A DNA stretch of 9,372 nucleotides from Candidatus Omnitrophota bacterium (GTDB lineage: Bacteria; Omnitrophota; Gorgyraeia; Gygaellales; Profunditerraquicolaceae), in assembly GCA_026387555.1 (NCBI GenBank), contig JAPLLM010000080.1, positions 1 to 9,372 of the forward strand, given 5' to 3'. Made by a program: the position numbers and the translations under genes. Under the pieces are notes generated by a model. It made no database searches and was not told the origin of the DNA. It saw only the letters and a list, made by a program, of their open reading frames with translations. Shown here in pieces: positions 1 through 4,875 of this stretch. Positions within the stretch are counted from its first letter, which is position 1, and every line of letters begins with the position of its first letter.

Positions 1-1
1 A

Positions 2-955
2 ACCGCCTGGATGATTTCCGTTGATGCAGCAAGAGGAATTACTACGGGAATATCCGCGCACGACCGGACAAGGACCATTGAAGTACTGGTTAACCCCGCT
101 TCCAAACCCGAAGACCTGATCCGGCCCGGGCATATTTTTCCGCTACGCGCTCGTAAGGGCGGGGTTTTAGTTAGAGCTGGGCACACCGAGGCCAGCGTTG
201 ATTTTATGAAACTCGCCGGGCTAAATCCATCCGGGGTCATCTGCGAGATCATGAATGACGACGGGACCATGGCGCGCCTTCCTCAATTGCTGGATTTTTC
301 CAAAAAACATAATCTGAAGATCTGTTCCATAACTAATTTGATCGAATACCGCAGGCGTTCGGAAAAATTGATCGAGCGCGTCACCGAAACAGAACTCCCC
401 ACGGAATTCGGAAAATTCAAATTAATACTCTATCGAGATTTGACCAATAGCAAAACTCATTTAGCCCTGGTCAAGGGTGAAGCCAAGGATGACCCGGCTT
501 TGGTGCGCGTGCATTCCGAATGCCTGACCGGAGACGTTTTTGGGTCATTACGCTGTGACTGCGGACGTCAACTTAAGAAGGCGATGGAAATAATCGATAA
601 AGAAAAGAGCGGAGTCATCCTTTATATGAATCAGGAGGGCCGCGGTATAGGGCTTACTGATAAAATACGCGCGTATAATCTGCAGGATAAAGGTATGGAT
701 ACGGTCGAGGCGAATGCCGCCCTGGGGCATAAAGCGGATTTAAGGGATTACGGGATAGGCGCGCAGATGTTAGTAGACCTGGGGATCAAGAATATACGTT
801 TGTTGACCAACAACCCGCGCAAGATCGTCGGTTTAGAGGGTTATGGTTTGAAAGTGATCGAGAGGGTCCCGCTTGAGATCGAACCCAACCCGGCGAATTA
901 TAACTATTTGAAGGCCAAGAAAGAAAAGCTGGGCCATAATTTATCATTAGACTAA
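2..955 (+). CDS. ribBA: RibBA, bifunctional DHBP synthase / GTP cyclohydrolase II, 5'-truncated by window edge
   Basis: This enzyme supplies both riboflavin precursors. The RibB half converts ribulose 5-phosphate to 3,4-dihydroxy-2-butanone 4-phosphate, and the RibA half opens GTP to the diaminopyrimidine phosphate. The frame is open to the window edge (codons for T-A-W precede the ATG at 11), and that ATG lies inside the conserved SVDAARGITTGIS segment, so it is not the true start and about 90-100 N-terminal residues are outside. Counting from the ATG at 11, the remaining DHBP synthase part (about 1-120) keeps RPGHIFPLRA, RAGHTEA and CEIMNDDGTMAR. The GTP cyclohydrolase II part (about 130-314) keeps the zinc cysteines C171, C182 and C184, the QEGRGIGL motif, RDYGIGAQ and RLLTNNPRK. 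Both active sites look intact in the visible part. It is the first visible gene of the riboflavin operon; any promoter or FMN riboswitch would lie upstream, outside the window. Confidence 0.96.
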   Translation, partial: TAWMISVDAARGITTGISAHDRTRTIEVLVNPASKPEDLIRPGHIFPLRARKGGVLVRAGHTEASVDFMKLAGLNPSGVICEIMNDDGTMARLPQLLDFSKKHNLKICSITNLIEYRRRSEKLIERVTETELPTEFGKFKLILYRDLTNSKTHLALVKGEAKDDPALVRVHSECLTGDVFGSLRCDCGRQLKKAMEIIDKEKSGVILYMNQEGRGIGLTDKIRAYNLQDKGMDTVEANAALGHKADLRDYGIGAQMLVDLGIKNIRLLTNNPRKIVGLEGYGLKVIERVPLEIEPNPANYNYLKAKKEKLGHNLSLD

Positions 956-957
956 AA

Positions 958-964
958 AAGGAGG
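958..964 (+). promoter_or_regulatory. Shine-Dalgarno site of ribH
   Basis: AAGGAGG lies 5 bases before the ATG at 970, in the 14-base gap after ribBA. It is the strongest ribosome binding site in the first block and fixes the ribH start. Confidence 0.85.
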
Positions 965-969
965 AACAG

Positions 970-1437
970 ATGGCAAAGGTAATAGAAGGAAATATGATAG
1001 CGAAGGGAAAGCGGTTTGCGATAGTAGCGTCGCGTTTCAATGATTTTATCACCAAGGAATTGATTTCCGGTTGCACCGATACGCTAATAAGGCACGGCGC
1101 GGATGATAAGGATTTGACTGTCACCTTGGTCCCCGGAGCATTTGAAATCCCGGTTATCGCGCAGAAATTAGCCAAATCAAAAGATGTGGACGCGGTAATT
1201 TGTTTAGGCACGGTAATACGCGGTTCGACTCCGCATTTTGATTATATCGCCGCGGAAGTGGCTAAGGGAGTTTCTAAAGTTTCTCTGGATTCCGGTGTAC
1301 CGGTGGTCTTTGGTGTGATCACAGCTGATACTATTGAGCAGGCAATTGAGCGCGCGGGTACTAAAGATGGAAACAAAGGGAGAGACGCAGCCCAAACTGC
1401 CATTGAAATGGCCAATCTGTTAAACCAGATCAAATAA
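970..1437 (+). CDS. ribH: 6,7-dimethyl-8-ribityllumazine synthase (RibH)
   Basis: RibH condenses 5-amino-6-ribitylaminouracil with dihydroxybutanone phosphate to form 6,7-dimethyl-8-ribityllumazine, the penultimate step to riboflavin. The protein has 155 residues, the usual length, and one lumazine synthase domain. Visible motifs are SRFNDFIT (21-28), VPGAFEIP (54-61), GTVIRGSTPHFDY (80-92) with the catalytic His89, VSLDSGVPVVFGV (105-117) and ERAGTKDGNKG (127-137) with the phosphate-contacting Arg128. The family usually assembles into 60-mer shells or pentamers; which form applies here cannot be read from the sequence. The gene follows ribBA by 14 bases and precedes nusB by 3 bases, a common bacterial ribH-nusB pairing. 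Confidence 0.98.
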   Translation: MAKVIEGNMIAKGKRFAIVASRFNDFITKELISGCTDTLIRHGADDKDLTVTLVPGAFEIPVIAQKLAKSKDVDAVICLGTVIRGSTPHFDYIAAEVAKGVSKVSLDSGVPVVFGVITADTIEQAIERAGTKDGNKGRDAAQTAIEMANLLNQIK

Positions 1438-1440
1438 TCC

Positions 1441-1857
1441 ATGCGTAAACGCACAAAAGCCAGGGAATTCGCCCTGCAGATACTTTATCAGTTGGATATC
1501 ACTAAAGAAGCGCCCGAGGCAGCCTTAGAGAGTTTCTGGACAGCCCATCTTGAAGAAGAGGTGGGAGATGATCTGAAGGCCTTTACCGCGGAATTAGTCA
1601 AAGGAACCCGTGAGAATGTCGAGGCTATCGACGCAAGTATCACTAAGTTTGCCGCTAACTGGCATTTGAAACGCATGGCAGTGGTGGACAGAAATATTTT
1701 GCGTATGGGTTGTTTTGAACTGATGTTCAGGGAAGATATCCCGCCTAAGGTTGCTATTAATGAAGGAGTCGAGTTAGCTAAAAAATATTCGGGCATTGAG
1801 GCGGGAAAATTTGTCAACGCCATCCTTGATAAAGTAAAACTGGAAAAGGGAAAATGA
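1441..1857 (+). CDS. nusB: Transcription antitermination factor NusB
   Basis: NusB is a small all-helical RNA-binding protein. With NusE (ribosomal protein S10) it binds boxA in rRNA leaders and helps RNA polymerase resist termination. The protein has 138 residues, matching the family. It shows the N-terminal RTKAREFALQILYQLDI segment, the central VDRNILRMGCFELMF helix, and the C-terminal DIPPKVAINEGVELAKKY and GKFVNAILDK signatures. The ATG at 1441 comes 3 bases after the ribH stop. I see no clear Shine-Dalgarno site before it, so it is probably translated by coupling to ribH (inference). Its presence in a riboflavin operon is a recurrent bacterial arrangement and does not imply a flavin role. 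Confidence 0.97.
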   Translation: MRKRTKAREFALQILYQLDITKEAPEAALESFWTAHLEEEVGDDLKAFTAELVKGTRENVEAIDASITKFAANWHLKRMAVVDRNILRMGCFELMFREDIPPKVAINEGVELAKKYSGIEAGKFVNAILDKVKLEKGK

Positions 1858-2690
1858 CCCAGCCGAAAAAATTCGCCGACCTGCACCTGCATACCACGTT
1901 TTCCGACGGTACCTATACCCCAGAAGAACTGGTCGCTAAGAGCCTTAAAGCCGGGTTATCCGCCATTGCCGTAGTCGATCACGATACGGTGGAAGGCCTA
2001 CCGGACTGTATTGCAGCCGGAAAAACGAATGGCCTGGAGGTTATCCCGGGTATAGAACTAAGCGCTGAAAGCGAAGGCCAGGAGATCCACGTCCTGGGCT
2101 ATCTCATTGATTACCGTTCAAAGCTTTTGAATGAAAAACTTGTTTTTTTGAATAAGAGGCGCGTGGAGCGGGTCTATAAAATGGTCGAAAAATTAAAAGA
2201 GATGGGAATTAAACTTAATCCCCAAACAGTCTTCGAGGTTTCGGGGTTAGGGACCGTGGGGAGGCTGCATATCGCCCGCGCCATGGTCAAAGAAGGATTG
2301 ATCAGCTCTCTTTATGATGCCTTTCATAAATATATCGGGGATGAATGCCCGGCTTATGTTTGTGGATTTAAGTTCTCCGCGCAAGAGGCGATAAAAGCCA
2401 TCCGTGATTCCGGCGGAATTCCGGTCTTGGCGCATCCTTATGTGGTAAAGAATGACGAACTCCTCCATGAACTTATTGAGCAGGGGTTGATGGGGCTTGA
2501 GGCCTATTATCCCGAACATTCGCAGTCAATGATAAATTTCTATCTTAATCTGGCTAAAGAAAATAACCTGCTGGTTACGGGAGGATCGGATTTCCACGGA
2601 TCAGCTAAGCCGAAAGTCAAGATCGGTGCAACCAAGATTCCCTATGAATTAGTCGAACGGCTAAAAGAGGCGAAAAATAAGCATGACTAA
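1854..2690 (+). CDS. PHP-domain metal-dependent phosphoesterase (TrpH/YciV-like)
   Basis: This is a stand-alone PHP-superfamily phosphoesterase of 278 residues, close to the E. coli YciV/TrpH family (nucleoside 3',5'-bisphosphate phosphatase / 5'-3' RNase AM). The multi-metal site is complete to the eye: HLH at 11-13, D18, the VDHDT segment at 41-45, E68 in PGIEL, H79 in HVLGY, H194 in LAHP, H222 in YYPEHS, and D246/H248 in GGSDFHG. There is no signal peptide or membrane segment, so it should be cytosolic. Its ATG overlaps the nusB stop (ATGA), and its own end overlaps ribD by 8 bases, so it is translated within the riboflavin operon. The family identity is firm but the substrate is unknown. 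A role in 3',5'-bisphosphate or RNA turnover is the default; dephosphorylating the RibD product is a context-based alternative. Confidence 0.9.
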   Translation: MTQPKKFADLHLHTTFSDGTYTPEELVAKSLKAGLSAIAVVDHDTVEGLPDCIAAGKTNGLEVIPGIELSAESEGQEIHVLGYLIDYRSKLLNEKLVFLNKRRVERVYKMVEKLKEMGIKLNPQTVFEVSGLGTVGRLHIARAMVKEGLISSLYDAFHKYIGDECPAYVCGFKFSAQEAIKAIRDSGGIPVLAHPYVVKNDELLHELIEQGLMGLEAYYPEHSQSMINFYLNLAKENNLLVTGGSDFHGSAKPKVKIGATKIPYELVERLKEAKNKHD

Positions 2691-3777
2691 GAAGCGTAAA
2701 GTTTATTTTATGGATCTGGCTTTAAAATTGGCGGCTAAGGGTAAAGGTAGGACTTCGCCTAATCCTTGCGTCGGCGCATTAGTGGTCAAGAATGACCGTA
2801 TCGTCGCAAGCAGCTACCATAAGAAAGCCGGCTTTGCCCACGCAGAAGCAGCTGCCCTTGATAAAGCGGGTATCAAGGCTAAGGGCGCGACGCTTTATGT
2901 GACCCTTGAGCCTTGCGCGCACTTCGGCCGCACGCCGCCCTGCGTTGACAAAATAATAAAAATGGGTATTAAGGAAGTAATAATCGGGATGGTCGACCCT
3001 AATCCGCTTAATAACGGAAGAGGAATAGCTAAGCTAAGAGAATACGGCATAAAGGTCGAAGTCGGATTCCTCGAGGATAAGCTAAGGAAATTAAATGAAC
3101 CGTTCATAAAATATATTACCAAGCGCGCGCCTTTTGTGACGGTCAAGATCGCCGAATCACTCGACGGTAAGATCGCCACTAAAGAAGGAGATTCAAAATG
3201 GATCACCTCGGATAAATCGCGCGCGTACGCCCACCGCATCCGTTCGGAGTTTGACGCCATCATTGTAGGGGTCAATACCGTGATAAGAGATGATCCTAAT
3301 CTGGATGCCTGGTTTTCTAAAAAGCATCCGGTCAAGGTTGTGACCGACAGCCAGTTAAGCACCCCGCAAAACGCCGCGATTTTTTCGGGGAATAGCCCGG
3401 TAGTCATCGTGACCCTGCCATCTCGTCCGGGGCAGGAGACGGATAACCGCAAGGCCCTGACAGAAAAAGCCAAGATCTTAGAGGTAAAAGAAAAATCCGG
3501 ACAGATCAATTTAAGGGATATGCTTAAGAAGCTGGCTCAAATGGAGATAACCAATATACTGGTTGAAGGGGGAGGAACGCTTATCGGCGCTCTCTTCGAC
3601 GAAGGATTAGTAGACAGGGTGATGTTTTTCATAAGCCCCAAGATCATCGGAGGCAAAGAGTCATTGGGTTCGGTAATGGGCAGGGGCGTATCAAGGGTTG
3701 ATAAGGCCTTTAAATTAAAAAATATAAAAGTCAGGCGGATCGCCGAGGATATATTGGTTGAGGGAGATATAAAATAA
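2683..3777 (+). CDS. ribD: RibD, bifunctional pyrimidine deaminase / uracil reductase
   Basis: RibD deaminates the GTP cyclohydrolase II product and then reduces the ribosyl side chain with NADPH, giving 5-amino-6-ribitylaminouracil 5'-phosphate. The protein has 364 residues, the usual length. The N-terminal deaminase domain (about 5-145) has RTSPNPCVGA, HAE with H53 and E55, and PCAHFGRTPPC with zinc ligands C78 and C87. The C-terminal reductase domain (about 148-364) has SLDGKIAT, GDSKWIT (S171, W173), R187, T199, D203, and VEGGGTL at 294-300. One oddity: after DDPNL the position that is usually Arg (R207 of E. coli RibD, a substrate contact as I recall) reads W210. The ATG at 2683 overlaps the end of the PHP gene by 8 bases. 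A GAGG at 2667-2670 is a distant possible ribosome site, and a later ATG at 2710 would also keep the deaminase domain. Confidence 0.96.
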   Translation: MTKKRKVYFMDLALKLAAKGKGRTSPNPCVGALVVKNDRIVASSYHKKAGFAHAEAAALDKAGIKAKGATLYVTLEPCAHFGRTPPCVDKIIKMGIKEVIIGMVDPNPLNNGRGIAKLREYGIKVEVGFLEDKLRKLNEPFIKYITKRAPFVTVKIAESLDGKIATKEGDSKWITSDKSRAYAHRIRSEFDAIIVGVNTVIRDDPNLDAWFSKKHPVKVVTDSQLSTPQNAAIFSGNSPVVIVTLPSRPGQETDNRKALTEKAKILEVKEKSGQINLRDMLKKLAQMEITNILVEGGGTLIGALFDEGLVDRVMFFISPKIIGGKESLGSVMGRGVSRVDKAFKLKNIKVRRIAEDILVEGDIK

Positions 3778-3778
3778 A

Positions 3779-4357
3779 ATGTTTTCCGGAATAGTCGAAG
3801 AATTGGGAGAAGTAAAGAATATATCCCAGCGCGGTAATATCGCGCGGATAACTATAAAAGCATGTAAGGTTTTAGATGATGCTAGGATTGGAGATAGCAT
3901 TGCGGTAAACGGCGCTTGCCTGACAGTTGTGGAAAAGGGCGCAGAAAATCTTGTCTTTGAAGCCATGCCGGAGACCTTGAATGCTACTGATTTAGGATGT
4001 TTAAGGACTTGTGAAAAGGTAAATTTAGAAAGAAGCCTTATGATCGGCGAGCGCTTGTCCGGGCATTTTGTCACCGGACACGTTGATTGCATCGGATTGA
4101 TACGTAAAAAAACCCGTGTAAGCAATAATCTCGGTTTCGAGATCGCAGTTAAACCGGAATTCATGAAATTTATCCTGCCTAAAGGCTCGGTCTCGGTCGA
4201 TGGTATAAGCCTGACCATAATGAAGAGACAATCGAATACTTTCTGGGTTTACATAATTCCGCACACCTTAAAGAACACCACTCTTGGATTCAAGGGCCCG
4301 TCTGATAAAGTGAATATCGAGTTCGATATCCTCGCCAAGAAAGCCGCGGCAATTTAA
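3779..4357 (+). CDS. ribE: Riboflavin synthase, alpha subunit (RibE, RibC in some nomenclatures)
   Basis: This enzyme dismutates two lumazine molecules to riboflavin and 5-amino-6-ribitylaminouracil, the last step of the pathway. The protein has 192 residues, slightly short for a family of about 200-215. It has the expected two lumazine-binding repeats. Repeat 1 (about 1-86) starts MFSGIVEELG and contains GDSIAVNGACLTV with C47. Repeat 2 (about 87-185) starts after NLERSLMIGERLSGH, with the GHVD motif (H101), PKGSVSVDGISLT (134-146) and IPHTLKNTTLG. The C-terminal trimerisation tail is short (DILAKKAAAI). The start is 1 base after the ribD stop, with GAGGGAG at 3760-3766 as a somewhat distant ribosome site. 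It is the last gene of the riboflavin block. Confidence 0.97.
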   Translation: MFSGIVEELGEVKNISQRGNIARITIKACKVLDDARIGDSIAVNGACLTVVEKGAENLVFEAMPETLNATDLGCLRTCEKVNLERSLMIGERLSGHFVTGHVDCIGLIRKKTRVSNNLGFEIAVKPEFMKFILPKGSVSVDGISLTIMKRQSNTFWVYIIPHTLKNTTLGFKGPSDKVNIEFDILAKKAAAI

Positions 4358-4373
4358 GTTATGTTAACTTGAA
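4353..4373 (+). other. AT-rich hairpin spanning the ribE stop, weak candidate operon end
   Basis: AAGTTA (4356-4361) and TAACTT (4365-4370) form a perfect 6-bp stem with a 3-base loop. The stem extends by a T-G wobble and two T-A pairs to 4353/4373. It is AT-rich and not followed by a T run, so it does not look like a normal intrinsic terminator. It may mark the end of the riboflavin transcript or be chance. Confidence 0.2.
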
Positions 4374-4377
4374 ATTA

Positions 4378-4406
4378 TTGCTATCCTGCCTGATTTCTGG
4401 TATACT
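4378..4406 (+). promoter_or_regulatory. Sigma70-type extended -10 promoter for the tRNA-Pro/ligA block
   Basis: TTGCTA at 4378-4383 (4 of 6 matches to the -35 consensus) is followed after 17 bases by TATACT at 4401-4406 (5 of 6 matches to the -10). A TG at 4398-4399, one base before the -10, makes it an extended -10 element. Transcription would start near 4413, giving a leader of about 90 bases before the tRNA. It is the only good promoter I see in the single large intergenic gap of the window, which supports a transcript break between the riboflavin block and the second block. Confidence 0.6.
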
Positions 4407-4432
4407 AGTGAAACAATTTAAGAGAAAGTTTG

Positions 4433-4471
4433 TCCCTCGCAACTACAAATTAATCGTATAGTTGCTCGGGA
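4433..4471 (+). repeat. Imperfect inverted repeat / leader hairpin upstream of tRNA-Pro
   Basis: GCAACTA (4439-4445) pairs perfectly with TAGTTGC (4459-4465) around a 13-base AT-rich loop. Outside a 2x2 internal mismatch, TCCC (4433-4436) pairs with GGGA (4468-4471), giving an 11-bp interrupted stem. It lies downstream of the predicted start site and 31 bases before the tRNA. There is no T run after it, so it is not a typical terminator. It could be an RNA processing or protective structure, an operator, or chance. Confidence 0.45.
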
Positions 4472-4502
4472 TGATTTACATAAGTTTATAGCGGGTAAAT
4501 CT

Positions 4503-4576
4503 CGGGGAGTGGCCCAGTTTGGTAGGGCGTTTGGTTCGGGACCAAAAGGCCGTGGGTTCAAGTCCCACCTCCCCGA
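4503..4576 (+). tRNA. tRNA-Pro, anticodon CGG
   Basis: A complete 74-base cloverleaf reads off by hand. The acceptor stem is CGGGGAG (4503-4509) with CTCCCCG (4569-4575). The D stem is GCCC/GGGC (4512-4515, 4525-4528). The anticodon stem is TTTGG/CCAAA (4530-4534, 4542-4546) around the loop TTCGGGA, with anticodon CGG at 4537-4539 and G37. The variable loop is 5 bases. The T stem is GTGGG/CCCAC (4552-4556, 4564-4568) around TTCAAGT. The discriminator base is A4576. The next bases are CAT, so the 3' CCA is not encoded and must be added by a nucleotidyltransferase such as the one at the end of this window. It reads proline codon CCG. It stands at the head of a protein-coding transcript, 8 bases before the next start codon. 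Confidence 0.95.
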
Positions 4577-4584
4577 CATTTTCT

Positions 4585-4875
4585 ATGAAAAAACAGGTGC
4601 ATGTCTATTACAGCGGACGAGTGCAGGGAGTGGGGTTGCGCTATAGCACCAAGAGATTGGGTGAGGATTCAGGCGTAACCGGCTGGGTCAAGAATCTGAA
4701 GGACGGCCGCGTAGAGATCATCGCTGAAGCCGAGGAAGATTCCCTGAAAGAATTCTTAGACAGCATCGCTAAAAGTTTTTCCCGGTATATAACCGACACC
4801 GATATCACCTGGGGCCCTGCGACCGGAGAGTATAGACAAAATCCGCCTTCACGATTATCTCTATTATGTAATTAG
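4585..4875 (+). CDS. acyP: Acylphosphatase with aberrant C-terminus
   Basis: Acylphosphatases hydrolyse the carboxyl-phosphate bond of acyl phosphates such as acetyl phosphate or 1,3-bisphosphoglycerate; they are small cytosolic alpha/beta proteins. The product from the ATG at 4585 has 96 residues. It shows GRVQGVGLRY at 11-20 with catalytic R19, VTGWVKNLKDGRVE at 31-44 with catalytic N37, and the late ATGEY motif at 79-83. The family then normally ends with a short strand like GFEIRY; here this is replaced by an unrelated tail, RQNPPSRLSLLCN, which overlaps the LigA frame. The frame is open upstream through the tRNA to a TTG at 4519, but the domain starts at 4585, so the ATG is preferred. 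There is no Shine-Dalgarno site; only 8 bases separate the start from the tRNA 3' end. It may be active, but loss of the last strand makes this uncertain. Confidence 0.85.
   Translation: MKKQVHVYYSGRVQGVGLRYSTKRLGEDSGVTGWVKNLKDGRVEIIAEAEEDSLKEFLDSIAKSFSRYITDTDITWGPATGEYRQNPPSRLSLLCN
4825..4830 (+). promoter_or_regulatory. Possible ribosome binding site for a non-canonical ligA start
   Basis: GGAGAG lies inside the acylphosphatase frame, 1 base before an ATA codon (4832) and 10 bases before an ATC (4841) in the LigA frame. It is the only purine-rich site near the point where LigA homology begins. There is no such site before the TTG at 4910. Confidence 0.25.

Noticed and set aside
786..1211. 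Minus-strand and alternative-frame open reading frames throughout, for example this one or 2895-3509
   Set aside because: They lie opposite or inside well-supported genes, show no recognisable domains and have no ribosome sites, so they are shadows.
1854..2690. PHP gene as a DNA polymerase (PolX or Pol III alpha) or histidinol phosphatase
   Set aside because: There is no polymerase domain and the length and motif layout fit the stand-alone TrpH/YciV group. No histidine genes are nearby.
4353..4373. Intrinsic terminator after ribE
   Set aside because: The stem is AT-rich with no T run after it, so I list it only as a weak hairpin and do not call a terminator.
4462..4490. Second promoter (TTGCTC, 17-base spacer, TTTATA) right before the tRNA
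   Set aside because: Only 3 of 6 matches in each box, in AT-rich sequence. The extended -10 promoter at 4378-4406 is much better.
4358..4502. FMN riboswitch or other known riboswitch
   Set aside because: No FMN aptamer-like conserved segments are recognisable here or at the junctions inside the riboflavin block. If one exists it would be upstream of ribBA, outside the window.
4519..4584. Extended acylphosphatase start at TTG 4519
   Set aside because: The extra 22 residues are encoded by the tRNA-Pro gene, whose full cloverleaf explains the sequence. The protein domain begins at the ATG at 4585.
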